The notes under the pieces: generated by a model
What the model saw: only the letters and a program-made list of their open reading frames with translations
What the model was told of the DNA's origin: nothing
The model's database searches: none
Position numbers and translations under genes: made by a program
Virus record (IMG/VR): IMGVR_UViG_3300010150_000042
Span: 1-42,526 of that record
Strand: one strand, 5' to 3'
DNA from: a virus
Length of the DNA stretch: 42,526 nucleotides
Shown here: one piece after another, positions 34,239 to 42,526 of the stretch
How the letters are laid out: each line of letters begins with the position of its first letter
Numbering within the stretch: position 1 is the first letter of the stretch

Positions 34239-36188
34239 ATGGCTTTCCAGTTATCACCTGGCGTCCTAATCAAAGAGAGAGACCTCACCAACGTTGTCCC
34301 AGCAGTAGCTACTACAATCGGCGGGATTGTTGGAAATTACATTTGGGGGCCCGTTCACGAAATTACGTCCGTAGATTCGGAGAACAATTTGGTAGAAAGA
34401 TTTGGGAGACCAAGTACTACGACTTTCTACGATTTCATGACCACCGCATCATTTTTGGCATATGGGTCTAATTGTTTAACAGTAAGAGAAGTCGGTGCTC
34501 TATCCGTGAACAGCGTTTCAGAAGGAACCGCTGTTCTTATTAAGAATGAAGATCACTATCAAGACCAATTTTCACAGGGCACCAACAGTGTTGGTCCTTG
34601 GGCATCAAAGTATGCCGGTGGTCTTGGTAACAGTCTCAAAGTTGTTATGGCTGATGCCACTTCAACTTCTAATTTAAGTGTCGCAACTATTACACTAGAT
34701 GCTTCTGACACTGCTGGTGACAGAACTACTGCAACAGTGGCAATTGCCGCACCTGATTTGTTTGCAGTTGGTAGTGGTGGTATTCAAGCTACTGCAACCG
34801 CAACTGTCTCTGGTGGTAACGTTACTTCAATCACTGTTACAAACCCAGGCTTTGGTTACTCTAACTCAACTCCCCCCACGGTCACGGTGACCGCTGATGG
34901 TACTGGTGCTGTTGCTGCTACTGCTGTTATGGCAGTTGAGTGGGAATACAAGGACGAGTTTGACAGTATCCCCAATACTACTACTTGGGCTTTAAACAAC
35001 GGTGCAGAAAACGACGAATTAAACATTCTCGTTATTGACGAAGATGGTGCCATTAGTGGTGTTGCTGGTACTATACTTGAGAAGTTTGCCGGTCTATCAA
35101 AGGCAAAAGACGCAAAAGATGATGTCAACTCTACCAACTACTATAAGAACGTAATCAATGATCGTTCTAAGTGGGTTTGGTGGATGGACAATCCAGCCAG
35201 TGGAACAAACTGGGGCGCATCTTCAGAAGGTGGAACATCATTTGCCTGCATGGGTGTGGATGATGCGGATCAAAATATCTCTCTCACGGGTGGTATTGAT
35301 GATGCACCATCAATTGGCCAACTTCAACAGGGTTACGATCTCTTTGCAAACGACGAATTAGTTGACGTTTCTTTGATTCTACTGTCTGCACACCCAGTTT
35401 CAGTTGGTGATTACGTTATTGATAACGTTGCAGAGGTTCGCAAAGACTGTCTCGCATTCATTTCTCCGCAGAGAGGAAACGTTGTAAACAACGAAGGTGA
35501 TGAGGTTGCTGACATTCTTTCTCAACCAGATCACGGTTCTTACACTCGTTCTTCTTACGCTGTCATGGACAGTGGTTGGAAGTACATGTACGATAAGTAC
35601 AACGATAGATACACATATGTACCCCTAAACGGTGACGTTGCTGGGTGTTGTGTAATTACTGACCTCGGTGATGATCCTTGGTTCTCTCCTGCTGGTTTGA
35701 ACCGCGGCATCATTAAGAATGCTATCAAACTTGCTTGGTCTCCCAGAAAGGCTGACAGGGATACTCTGTATCAGAAGAGTGTAAACCCTGTTATCAACAC
35801 GCCTGGAACGGGTATCGTTCTGTTTGGTGATAAGACAATGCTTGCCAAACCTTCTGCTTTCAATAGAATTAACGTTCGCAGATTGTTTATCGTTCTTGAG
35901 AAGGCAATCGCAACTGCTGCAAAATTCCAGTTGTTTGAATTCAACGATGCGTTTACAAGAGCACAGTTTGTTGCACTAGTAGAACCATTCTTGCGTGACG
36001 TACAGGGACGCAGAGGTATTTACGACTTCCGTGTGGTTTGTAATGAAACAAACAACACGCCACAGGTTATCGACTCTAATGAGTTTAGGGCAGATATTTA
36101 CATTAAACCTGCTAAGTCAATCAACTTCATCACTCTGACGTTTATTGCTACTAGAACTGGCATCTCGTTTGAAGAACTTGGCGCTTAA
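34239..36188 (+). CDS. 18: Tail sheath protein gp18
   Basis: Contractile tail sheath subunit. The N-terminus 'SPGVLIKERDLTNVVPAVAT' and 'GNYIWGPVHEIT' are typical of T4-like sheaths. The C-terminal domain 'RINVRRLFIVLEKAIATAAK', 'FRVVCNETNNTPQVID' and 'DIYIKPAKSINFI' is the conserved core that packs around the tube. Length 649 against 659 in T4. Residues 176-230 contain a GxGY beta repeat (VTNPGFGYSNSTPPTVTVT), the same element inserted in gp8 and gp15, here in the outer part of the sheath. Confidence 0.96.
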   Translation: MAFQLSPGVLIKERDLTNVVPAVATTIGGIVGNYIWGPVHEITSVDSENNLVERFGRPSTTTFYDFMTTASFLAYGSNCLTVREVGALSVNSVSEGTAVLIKNEDHYQDQFSQGTNSVGPWASKYAGGLGNSLKVVMADATSTSNLSVATITLDASDTAGDRTTATVAIAAPDLFAVGSGGIQATATATVSGGNVTSITVTNPGFGYSNSTPPTVTVTADGTGAVAATAVMAVEWEYKDEFDSIPNTTTWALNNGAENDELNILVIDEDGAISGVAGTILEKFAGLSKAKDAKDDVNSTNYYKNVINDRSKWVWWMDNPASGTNWGASSEGGTSFACMGVDDADQNISLTGGIDDAPSIGQLQQGYDLFANDELVDVSLILLSAHPVSVGDYVIDNVAEVRKDCLAFISPQRGNVVNNEGDEVADILSQPDHGSYTRSSYAVMDSGWKYMYDKYNDRYTYVPLNGDVAGCCVITDLGDDPWFSPAGLNRGIIKNAIKLAWSPRKADRDTLYQKSVNPVINTPGTGIVLFGDKTMLAKPSAFNRINVRRLFIVLEKAIATAAKFQLFEFNDAFTRAQFVALVEPFLRDVQGRRGIYDFRVVCNETNNTPQVIDSNEFRADIYIKPAKSINFITLTFIATRTGISFEELGA

Positions 36189-36210
36189 TAGTACGAATAA
36201 ATAACAGACA

Positions 36211-36227
36211 AACTTAGGAGAAAAGTT
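36211..36227 (+). promoter_or_regulatory. Small hairpin presenting the gp19 ribosome site
   Basis: AACTT (36211-36215) pairs with AAGTT (36223-36227), leaving AGGAGAA in the loop two bases before the gp19 start. The stem is only five bases, so its significance is uncertain. Confidence 0.3.
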
Positions 36228-36229
36228 AG

Positions 36230-36745
36230 ATGAATATTGAAGAGTTTAAGGCAAGACTTGGCGCCGGGGGTGCTCGCCCCAATCAGTTTAGGGTGAAACT
36301 CGCGTTTCCATCTTATGTGGTTGGTGTTGACACTTCTTATAGTCTGCTCGTAACTGGTGCCGCACTTCCTGCTTCTAACGTAAACCCCGCGATCATCCAG
36401 TATAGGGGTCGCGAGGTGAAGTTGGCGGGAGAAAGAATCTTTGATCCGTGGACAATTACGGTTGTAAATGATTCTGAATTCAGTCTCAGAAGTCCCTTTG
36501 AACAGTGGATGAATGGTCTGAATGATCGTGCTGAAAACACTGGTGTTCTTACACCGCGTGATTATCAGACCGACATCGTTGTTGAACATTTGGATAGAAA
36601 CGATGCAGTATTGCCTGGTGGTGCTTATACACTACGCAATGCCTTCCCTATCCAGATGTCAGAAATCGCATTGAACTATGCACAGAATGATATTTTTGAA
36701 GAATTTACGGTGACTTGGCAGTATTCACACTACGATATTGATTAA
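36230..36745 (+). CDS. 19: Tail tube protein gp19
   Basis: Tail tube subunit, stacked as hexamers inside the sheath. 'ARPNQFRVKLAFPSYV', 'AALPASNVNPAIIQYRGREV', 'FDPWTITVVNDSEFSLRSPF' and 'FEEFTVTWQYSHYDI' form the beta-barrel pattern of T4 gp19. Length 171 against 163. It directly follows the sheath gene and precedes the portal, as in T4. Confidence 0.96.
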   Translation: MNIEEFKARLGAGGARPNQFRVKLAFPSYVVGVDTSYSLLVTGAALPASNVNPAIIQYRGREVKLAGERIFDPWTITVVNDSEFSLRSPFEQWMNGLNDRAENTGVLTPRDYQTDIVVEHLDRNDAVLPGGAYTLRNAFPIQMSEIALNYAQNDIFEEFTVTWQYSHYDID

Positions 36746-36772
36746 GTTTTAACCGTTAATCTAGGATAAATT

Positions 36773-38281
36773 ATGGAATTATTTGGGTATAGCATAGAGC
36801 GATCCAAACCATCTAAGGGGGAGAAATCTTTTGTACCTCCTTCTGATGATGGGTCGCTCGAAGCTATTAGAGCTGGTGGATACTACGGTACATACTTTGA
36901 TATCGAAGGTACTGCTAATAATGAAAGCCAGCTAATTAAAAGATACAGGGACATCTCTATGATGGGAGATGTTGACGCAGCTATTGAAGATGTGGTCAAC
37001 GACTCTATATCAAATCTTGACGATGAAAAACCAGTAGTACTTGATCTTGATAATATAAACGCTTCTGCAAGTGTAAAGAAAACTATTGCAGAAGAGTTTA
37101 ACAACATCATGACTATCTTGGACTTCAATACGAAGGCGCAAGATTATTTTAGAAGATGGTATATTGACGGAAGAATTTACTTCCACAAGGTGATTGATAC
37201 AGAAAAACCCAAAGAGGGTTTGAAAGATATTCGTTACGTTGATCCAAGAAAGATTCGCAAGGTCAGAGAGATCAAAAAAGAGAAAGATGCAAAGTCGCAA
37301 GTTTCTCTGGTCAAAGAAGTAAATGAGTATTTTGTTTTTGATGAAAAGGGTATTGCTCTCACTAGCAATCAATTGTACAAGACAGATGTTGCTAATGACA
37401 AAGCAATTAAGGTTAGTAAGGATGCGGTTGCGTATTGTACATCTGGTCTAGTTGACCAAGATAAAAATATACCACTGTCCTTCCTTCACAAGGCTATTCG
37501 ACCTGCTAACCAACTGAGAATGATGGAGAACTCAGTGGTGATTTATCGTATCACACGTTCCCCAGAAAGAAGAATATTTTACATAGATGTTGGTAACTTG
37601 CCGACTGCAAAGGCAGAACAATATCTTAAAGATGTCATGAACAGATATCGTAACAAGTTGGTGTACGATTCTGAGACCGGAGAAATCCGAGATGACAAAA
37701 AGTTTATGTCAATGCTTGAAGACTTCTGGTTACCACGAAAAGAGGGTGGCAGAGGAACAGAGATTCAAACATTGCCTGGTGGTCAGAACTTGGGTGAGAT
37801 TGAAGACGTAGTTTACTTTCAAAAGAAACTATATCAATCACTCAATGTTCCTGTCTCTAGATTAGAACAACAGGCTGGACTTAATTTTGGTAGGTCGGCC
37901 GAGATTACAAGAGATGAATTAAAGTTTACTAAGTTCATTTCTAAACTGAGGAGAAGGTTCTCCGGTGTCTTTGATGATTTGTTAAAGACTCAGTTAATTC
38001 TCAAAGGAGTTATTAACGAGACAGAGTGGCCTGCAATCAAAGAAGACATTCAGTATAGATTTGCATCTGATGCTTATTATACTGAGTCGAAAGAACAAGA
38101 AGTATTAAGAAGTAGAGTTGAAATTCTTAATCAGGTTGCACCTTATGTTGGACAACTATTCAGCAAAGAATATGTCCAGAAAAATATTTTAAGATTTAGT
38201 GACAAAGAAATTGCCTTAATAGATCAACAAATAGGGTCAGGTCAACCAGAAGATAATGTAGTAGGAGATAATAATGAGTGA
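36773..38281 (+). CDS. 20: Portal protein gp20
   Basis: Portal vertex protein, the dodecameric DNA entry ring and site of prohead initiation. Typical T4-like portal segments: 'MMGDVDAAIEDVVNDSI', 'WYIDGRIYFHKVID', 'IRYVDPRKIRKVREI', 'LPGGQNLGEIEDVVYFQKKL', 'SLNVPVSRLEQQAGLNFGRS' and 'EITRDELKFTKFISKLRRRF'. Length 502 against 524 in T4. No insertion is seen. The stop overlaps the start of the next gene by eight bases. Confidence 0.96.
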   Translation: MELFGYSIERSKPSKGEKSFVPPSDDGSLEAIRAGGYYGTYFDIEGTANNESQLIKRYRDISMMGDVDAAIEDVVNDSISNLDDEKPVVLDLDNINASASVKKTIAEEFNNIMTILDFNTKAQDYFRRWYIDGRIYFHKVIDTEKPKEGLKDIRYVDPRKIRKVREIKKEKDAKSQVSLVKEVNEYFVFDEKGIALTSNQLYKTDVANDKAIKVSKDAVAYCTSGLVDQDKNIPLSFLHKAIRPANQLRMMENSVVIYRITRSPERRIFYIDVGNLPTAKAEQYLKDVMNRYRNKLVYDSETGEIRDDKKFMSMLEDFWLPRKEGGRGTEIQTLPGGQNLGEIEDVVYFQKKLYQSLNVPVSRLEQQAGLNFGRSAEITRDELKFTKFISKLRRRFSGVFDDLLKTQLILKGVINETEWPAIKEDIQYRFASDAYYTESKEQEVLRSRVEILNQVAPYVGQLFSKEYVQKNILRFSDKEIALIDQQIGSGQPEDNVVGDNNE

Positions 38282-38546
38282 AGAAGTTGAAAACGTTGAA
38301 TTGGAAGTACAGGACGAAGTTGGTTCCCAAGATGCTATCAGACAAATGATGGATAAGTGGGCCGATGGTGACCTTGCTGGTGCAAACGACGAATTCTTTT
38401 CGATGATGAACAAACGTGCCGATGATATGCTCGCGGTCAGAAAGTCCGAGATCGTACCAGGCATCTTCAACGATCCAGAAATGCAAAAGATGGGTTTAGA
38501 AGCAACCCCAGAAGAATCAGAGGAAGAGTCAGATGAAGACGTTTAA
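38274..38546 (+). CDS. 67: Prohead core protein, gp67-like (90 aa)
   Basis: Probable internal core protein needed for prohead assembly. 'MDKWADGDLAGANDEFFSMM' followed by 'RADDMLAVRKSEI' lines up with T4 gp67 'IEAIKSNDLVAARKLFAEAM' followed by 'RTIDLIKEEKIAI'. Both proteins end in an acidic tail (here EESEEESDED). It directly follows the portal gene, as in T4. It is likely degraded by gp21 during maturation. The similarity is short, so the call rests on pattern plus position. Confidence 0.75.
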   Translation: MSEEVENVELEVQDEVGSQDAIRQMMDKWADGDLAGANDEFFSMMNKRADDMLAVRKSEIVPGIFNDPEMQKMGLEATPEESEEESDEDV

Positions 38547-38880
38547 AGATTTTCGTGAAGAGGCCAAACCAGTAGAGAAGGTTTCAAAAGAAGAGCCTAC
38601 TGCGAATCATCCTACTGAAACTGGTACTGAGGGAGACAAGACTCCCCCGAAACAGGGTAGCTCTGAAGAACCCAAACTCACTCACGCTTGTGCTACAAAA
38701 GTGGTGCATCCTAAGTTTGGTGAAGGTAAGCCAATCATGGGAGAACACGCAGAACCTGATGCAAACGGGGATGTGTGGTGGTATAAAGTTATGTTTGAAC
38801 ATGGCATTGAAATGTGTGAGACATACGCCTTGGATATTCAAGAAATGGCGTCTCACGGCAACCACAAAAAGAAATACTAA
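38533..38880 (+). CDS. Protein at the gp68 position (115 aa)
   Basis: Lies where T4 has gp68 (prohead core), but I see no clear similarity to it. The N-terminus 'MKTFKDFREEAKPVEK' is a charged start common in small marine phage proteins, followed by a disordered Pro/Thr/Glu region (residues 15-48). Residues 50-110 look like a small beta-barrel: 'VVHPKFGEGKPIMGEHAEPD' and 'WWYKVMFEHGIEMCETYALD'. The 'HP.FG.G....V.F..G' pattern recalls Tudor-like domains such as the UvrD C-terminal one; that is a guess. It overlaps the previous gene by 14 bases. Confidence 0.6.
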   Translation: MKTFKDFREEAKPVEKVSKEEPTANHPTETGTEGDKTPPKQGSSEEPKLTHACATKVVHPKFGEGKPIMGEHAEPDANGDVWWYKVMFEHGIEMCETYALDIQEMASHGNHKKKY

Positions 38881-38893
38881 CGGAGATAGGTAG

Positions 38894-39286
38894 ATGGCAT
38901 TCGCAAAATCTAACTTAAAACTGACTCAAGTGCAGGCAGTTGTTAGGTGTACGGGCACTGGTGGTGACAGCGGAACCATCGATATCGACACCGATATAGT
39001 CAAGTCGGGAGAGACTGCCTCTAGTCCGACAGTAAACATAACAAGAGTACACTGGAACTGTGACAAAAACGCCGCTATAACTATCACTCGCAACAGTGTT
39101 GATATTATGCATGTCCACGGTACTGGTTTTACCGATTGGTACGGATGGGTAGAAAACACTGAAAACGATCAAGACATTGACATTGCCATTTCAAACGGTG
39201 ATGCAGTTGTCTGGTTAGAACTATCCAAGGTTACTGGATTTGGTTCACAACAACACCAAGATCAGGGAACTTTAGGAGGTAATTAA
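38894..39286 (+). CDS. Unknown beta-rich protein inserted before gp21 (130 aa)
   Basis: Not recognised. Predicted mostly beta: 'GTIDIDTDIVKSGETASSPT' and 'ITRVHWNCDKNAAITITRNS', then 'GFTDWYGWVENTENDQDI' and 'GDAVVWLELSKVTGFG'. It could be a small jelly-roll or Ig-like virion protein, such as a head decoration or internal component, but no motif proves this. It lies between the gp68-position gene and gp21, where T4 has no extra gene. A GGAG site precedes the ATG and its last base is the first base of gp21. Confidence 0.55.
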   Translation: MAFAKSNLKLTQVQAVVRCTGTGGDSGTIDIDTDIVKSGETASSPTVNITRVHWNCDKNAAITITRNSVDIMHVHGTGFTDWYGWVENTENDQDIDIAISNGDAVVWLELSKVTGFGSQQHQDQGTLGGN

Positions 39287-39939
39287 TGAAACTAATAACC
39301 GAAGTTACTGAAGATATTCAATATATCTCAGAAGAGAAAAACGGAAAAAGACACCTTTATATCGAAGGTGTTTTCTTGCAATCCAATATCACCAATCGCA
39401 ATAATCGTTCTTATCCCAAGGAGATTATGCGAGCAGAGGTAGATAGATATCGGACTGAACAGATAGACAAGAAGAGAGCGATGGGCGAATTAGGTCACCC
39501 AGAAGGACCGACTCTCAATCTGGATCGGGTATCTCATATGATTACCGGACTTAAAGAAAGTGGTGATAACTGGGTAGGTAAAGCTAAAATCCTAGACACT
39601 CCTATGGGTAACATTGTTAAGAATTTGATGGACGAAGGCGCACAACTTGGTGTGTCATCAAGAGGCCTTGGTTCACTGAAAGAGAAGAACGGCATCAATG
39701 AAGTACAAGATGATTTTGTTCTCGCAACTGCTGCTGATATTGTGGCAGACCCTTCTGCTCCTGATGCCTTTGTTAGAGGTATCATGGAAAACAAAGAATG
39801 GATGATGATAAACGGTGTATGGACCGAAAGAGAAATGGACATTGCTCAAACGATTATTAGAGAATCTAGTTCCCGTGAACTGGAGGAGCAAAAACTCCAA
39901 GTGTTCAGTTCATTCCTAGATCGTTTATCAAAGATATAA
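39286..39939 (+). CDS. 21: Prohead protease gp21
   Basis: Serine protease that matures the prohead by cutting core, scaffold and capsid proteins. It contains 'MGELGHPEGPTLNLDRVSHM' (catalytic His71) and 'GAQLGVSSRGLGS' (catalytic Ser at 124 or 125), the two hallmarks of the T4 gp21 type, followed by 'ATAADIVADPSAPDAF'. Length 217 against 212 in T4. It is followed by the scaffold and capsid genes, its main substrates. Confidence 0.95.
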   Translation: MKLITEVTEDIQYISEEKNGKRHLYIEGVFLQSNITNRNNRSYPKEIMRAEVDRYRTEQIDKKRAMGELGHPEGPTLNLDRVSHMITGLKESGDNWVGKAKILDTPMGNIVKNLMDEGAQLGVSSRGLGSLKEKNGINEVQDDFVLATAADIVADPSAPDAFVRGIMENKEWMMINGVWTEREMDIAQTIIRESSSRELEEQKLQVFSSFLDRLSKI

Positions 39940-39944
39940 TTTTT

Positions 39945-39952
39945 TATAAATA
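39945..39952 (+). promoter_or_regulatory. T4-type late promoter
   Basis: TATAAATA six bases after the gp21 stop and 38 bases before gp22, in an AT-rich gap. An AAAGGAG ribosome site follows. Confidence 0.82.
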
Positions 39953-39989
39953 ATTATCAGTAACGCAAAAATTCTCAAAGGAGACAATC

Positions 39990-41210
39990 ATGAGCGTAGA
40001 AAGTAAAATCAGAGACTTTCTGAAGAAGGGTAAGGAGATCGAAGAATCTCTGCAGCTCGCTGAAGAAGTCAATGAACTGGAAGAGAAGGCTGCTGCGGAA
40101 AACCTTAAGCCCAATGCAACACCCGGCGATTCCACAAATCCTACTCAGGGTTCTTCTAACCCATCACCCGAAATGCAAGACCTGTCTGGTACAGGTGACA
40201 AGCACGGCGGGTTGACATCCTCTATTGGTAAGGCTGCCGCTGACAAAATGAGTCAGTCTGGTGAACTTACTAACTCTGGTGCTGGCGATGCGCCCAACTA
40301 TGAAACTGACGAAGATCCCCGCAAGGTTGTCAATCAGTCATCTTCAAAGGGCAACGTCAATCAAGAAGAAGTAGAAGAGTCGGAAGAAGAAGTTATCGCT
40401 GAAGACGAAACTGTAGAAGAGTCTGAAGAAGTTGAAGTTGTTTCTGAAGAAGAGTCTATTGAAGACGCTGAAGAAGAAGTCGAAGGCGAAAGTCTCTTTG
40501 AAGGTGACATCGCTGGTCTGTTCGCAGACGAAGAACATCTTTCAGAAGACTTTAAGGTTAAGGCCGCTGAACTTTTTGAGACAGTAGTTACTGCTCGTCT
40601 TGCTAACGAAATCGAAGGTATCCAGGCCGAACTTGCAGAAGAGGCTGATGCCGCTCAAGCAAAATTCCAAGACGATATGGTTGAGAAGATTGACGCATAC
40701 CTCAACTATGTTTCTGAGAACTGGATGAAAGAGAACGAACTCGCTATTGAACGCGGTATTCGTACTGAAATTACAGAAGACTTTATCAAGTCTCTGAAAA
40801 CCGTTTTCACCGAACACTATATTGAAGTGCCTGAAGAAAAGTACGATGTACTTGGTGAAATGCAAGCACAAATCGAAGAACTCAAAGGAAAACTCAACGA
40901 GTCTATCGAAACACAGGTATCTCTGACTAAGGAAAGAGAAGACATGTTGCGCGATAAGATTATCGGTGAGGCATCTGAAGACTTGACAATGACAGAATCA
41001 GAAAAACTGTCATCACTTCTTGCTGATGTAGATTTTGGTGACTCGGAACTGTTTGCTGAGAAAGTTTCTGTTGTTAAGGAAAACTATTTCCCCAAACAGG
41101 GTGTAGATACTGCTGAAGTGATGTCAGATACCGTCGAAGGCGAAGGTCTGACCGAATCATCCTCAATCAGTAAGTACGCTCAGGCAATTTCAAAACAGAT
41201 TAAAAAGTAA
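39990..41210 (+). CDS. 22: Prohead scaffold protein gp22
   Basis: Main scaffold of the prohead core, removed by gp21 after assembly. Acidic and helical. Residues 1-35 are a helix (ESKIRDFLKKGKEIEESLQL), followed by a Ser/Thr/Gly-rich linker and a very acidic stretch (about 125-165, for example VEESEEEVIAEDETVEESEE). The rest is a long coiled-coil region of the T4 gp22 type ('ALKVKAAELFETVVTARLAN'-like helices and 'SENWMKENELAIERGIRTEI'). At 406 residues it is well above the 269 of T4, mainly through the added N-terminal and acidic part. SLFE|GDIA at nt 40491-40512 is a plausible gp21 cleavage site. Confidence 0.9.
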   Translation: MSVESKIRDFLKKGKEIEESLQLAEEVNELEEKAAAENLKPNATPGDSTNPTQGSSNPSPEMQDLSGTGDKHGGLTSSIGKAAADKMSQSGELTNSGAGDAPNYETDEDPRKVVNQSSSKGNVNQEEVEESEEEVIAEDETVEESEEVEVVSEEESIEDAEEEVEGESLFEGDIAGLFADEEHLSEDFKVKAAELFETVVTARLANEIEGIQAELAEEADAAQAKFQDDMVEKIDAYLNYVSENWMKENELAIERGIRTEITEDFIKSLKTVFTEHYIEVPEEKYDVLGEMQAQIEELKGKLNESIETQVSLTKEREDMLRDKIIGEASEDLTMTESEKLSSLLADVDFGDSELFAEKVSVVKENYFPKQGVDTAEVMSDTVEGEGLTESSSISKYAQAISKQIKK

Positions 41211-41216
41211 AATTTT

Positions 41217-41224
41217 TATAAATA
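41217..41224 (+). promoter_or_regulatory. T4-type late promoter for the capsid gene
   Basis: TATAAATA preceded by a T run, 40 bases before gp23. A strong AAAGGAG ribosome site stands nine bases before the ATG. Matches the separate high-level late expression of gp23 in T4. Confidence 0.85.
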
Positions 41225-41263
41225 AACCTAGTACAATTAAAAAAACCCCTAAAGGAGATTACA

Positions 41264-42526
41264 ATGTATCTTTCTGAAGAAATCCAAAAAAAGTGGAGTC
41301 CTGTTCTGGATCATCCCGATCTGCAAGAGATTGCTGACCCTTATCGTAAGGCAGTAACTTCCGTAGTTCTTGAGAACCAAGAAAAGGCTCTCCGTGAAGA
41401 GAAGAATGTTTTCTCTGAAGCGGTACACGCTAACAACATGTCAGGTGAGATTGATACATATGATCCCATCCTGATCTCTCTGGTTCGTCGCGCACTCCCT
41501 AACTTGATGGCGTATGACGTTGCTGGTGTTCAACCGATGACTGGTCCTACTGGTCTTATCTTTGCGATGAAGTCGCATTACTCTTCACAGACAGGTGATG
41601 AAGCTCTGTTCAACGAAGCTGATACAGACTTCTCTGGTGCTGGTACTCACGCTGGTTCAAACCCAGTTGACGGTTCCTACACTACGGGTACTGGTGTGTC
41701 GCGTGATGACGCTGAGAGATTCGGTGATTCCGGTGGTACTACTCTGAACCAGATGGCGTTCTCAATTGAGAAGACCACTGTAACTGCTAAGTCACGCGCA
41801 CTGAAGGCAGAGTACACTGTCGAATTGGCGCAAGACCTCAAGGCAGTCCACGGTCTTGACGCTGAGTCAGAGTTGTCAAACATTCTGTCTCAAGAAATCC
41901 TCGCTGAAATCAACCGCGAAGTGATCCGTACAATCTACAAAGTCGCTAAGACGGGTGCTGCTTCTACTGCAACGCCTGGTACTTTTGACCTTGACGTAGA
42001 TTCAAATGGTCGCTGGTCTGTTGAAAGATTCAAGGGTCTGTTGTTCAACATCGAAAGAGATGCGAACGTAATCGCACAAGACACTCGTCGCGGTAAGGGT
42101 AACTTCCTCATCTGTTCTTCAGATGTTGCTTCTGCCCTGTCAATGGCTGGTGTACTTGATTACACTCCTGCTCTTTCTACTAATCTGAACGTTGATGACA
42201 CTGGTAATACTTTCGCTGGTGTACTGAATGGTCGTTACAAGGTTTACGTTGATCCTTATTCTGCAAACACTGGTGCTGCTAGTCAGTTTTACGTTGCAGG
42301 TTACAAGGGTACTTCACCTTATGACGCAGGTCTGTTCTACTGCCCATATGTACCTCTGCAAATGGTACGCGCAATTGACCCTGACACCTTCCAACCAAAA
42401 ATTGGTTTCAAGACTCGTTACGGTATGATTGCTAACCCTTACGTTGTTGATGGTTCTGGTAACACTGACGGTGATACTTTCACTGCTGATCGTAACCAGT
42501 ACTACCGCGCTGTTAAGGTTTCAAAC
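41264..42526 (+). CDS. 23: Major capsid protein gp23 (3' partial)
   Basis: Major head protein. The frame is open from the ATG at 41264 to the last base (421 codons), so the C-terminus lies outside the window. Conserved T4-like segments: 'SLVRRALPNLMAYDVAGVQP', 'MTGPTGLIFAMKSHYS', 'ALKAEYTVELAQDLKAVHGL', 'ILSQEILAEINREVIRTIY' and 'FYCPYVPLQMVRAIDPDTFQ'. The leader should be removed by gp21 at FSE|AVHANNMSG, between Glu52 and Ala53, which matches the usual 'E|A..ANNM' site of this family. Confidence 0.97.
   Translation, partial: MYLSEEIQKKWSPVLDHPDLQEIADPYRKAVTSVVLENQEKALREEKNVFSEAVHANNMSGEIDTYDPILISLVRRALPNLMAYDVAGVQPMTGPTGLIFAMKSHYSSQTGDEALFNEADTDFSGAGTHAGSNPVDGSYTTGTGVSRDDAERFGDSGGTTLNQMAFSIEKTTVTAKSRALKAEYTVELAQDLKAVHGLDAESELSNILSQEILAEINREVIRTIYKVAKTGAASTATPGTFDLDVDSNGRWSVERFKGLLFNIERDANVIAQDTRRGKGNFLICSSDVASALSMAGVLDYTPALSTNLNVDDTGNTFAGVLNGRYKVYVDPYSANTGAASQFYVAGYKGTSPYDAGLFYCPYVPLQMVRAIDPDTFQPKIGFKTRYGMIANPYVVDGSGNTDGDTFTADRNQYYRAVKVSN

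Noticed and set aside
1-42526. tRNA genes, insertion sequences, integrase or attachment sites
   Set aside because: None could be seen by eye; gaps between genes are too short to hold tRNAs, and no transposase or integrase motif is encoded.

Overview
The window is a contiguous piece of a lytic, T4-like myovirus genome, most likely a marine one. Genes are almost back to back, often with ATGA- or GTGA-type overlaps, and no stretch above 300 bases lacks a gene. The right half reproduces the T4 late-gene order exactly: neck gp13-gp14, tail completion gp15, terminase gp16-gp17, sheath gp18, tube gp19, portal gp20, prohead core gp67, a gp68-position gene, protease gp21, scaffold gp22 and capsid gp23. 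T4-type late promoters (TATAAATA) lie in front of several transcription units. The tail-fibre style (modular Gly/Thr-rich fibres, a GxGY beta-repeat, a DUF4815-type giant protein) is typical of marine T4-like phages. The host cannot be read from this piece: there are no tRNAs and no photosynthesis genes.

Layout. (1) 1-13260, baseplate and tail-tip: a large structural protein cut by the window edge (gp7 position), a small structural protein, gp8 with a large insertion, a 2477-residue DUF4815-type protein and a small coiled-coil protein. (2) 13269-15093, two fibre or appendage proteins. (3) 15098-22974, an accessory island. It opens with a consensus sigma70-type promoter and carries four plus-strand genes (unknown protein, glycosyltransferase, 2OG-oxygenase-like protein, SGNH hydrolase-like protein). 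These converge on five minus-strand genes (methyltransferase-like protein and four related glycosyltransferases, one fused to a degenerate radical-SAM/SPASM-like C-terminus). These are the only real minus-strand genes in the window. (4) 23019-29399, a second cluster of short fibre and adhesin genes, including a fibre with an S74 self-cleaving chaperone and a tail assembly chaperone-like protein. (5) 29412-42526, the conserved neck, packaging, tail and head module; gp23 runs off the right edge.

How it fits together. Regions 1, 2, 4 and 5 make the virion. The island looks like a surface-modification cassette: five GT-A-type glycosyltransferases plus hydrolase, oxygenase and methyltransferase-like enzymes. 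Its position between fibre genes suggests, by inference only, that it decorates fibres or the host surface. The most unusual items are the glycosyltransferase/degenerate radical-SAM fusion, the shuffled beta-repeat modules found inside five different structural proteins including core T4 proteins gp8, gp15 and gp18, the sigma70-like promoter inside a late region, and a ribosome-binding-site hairpin in front of gp8.
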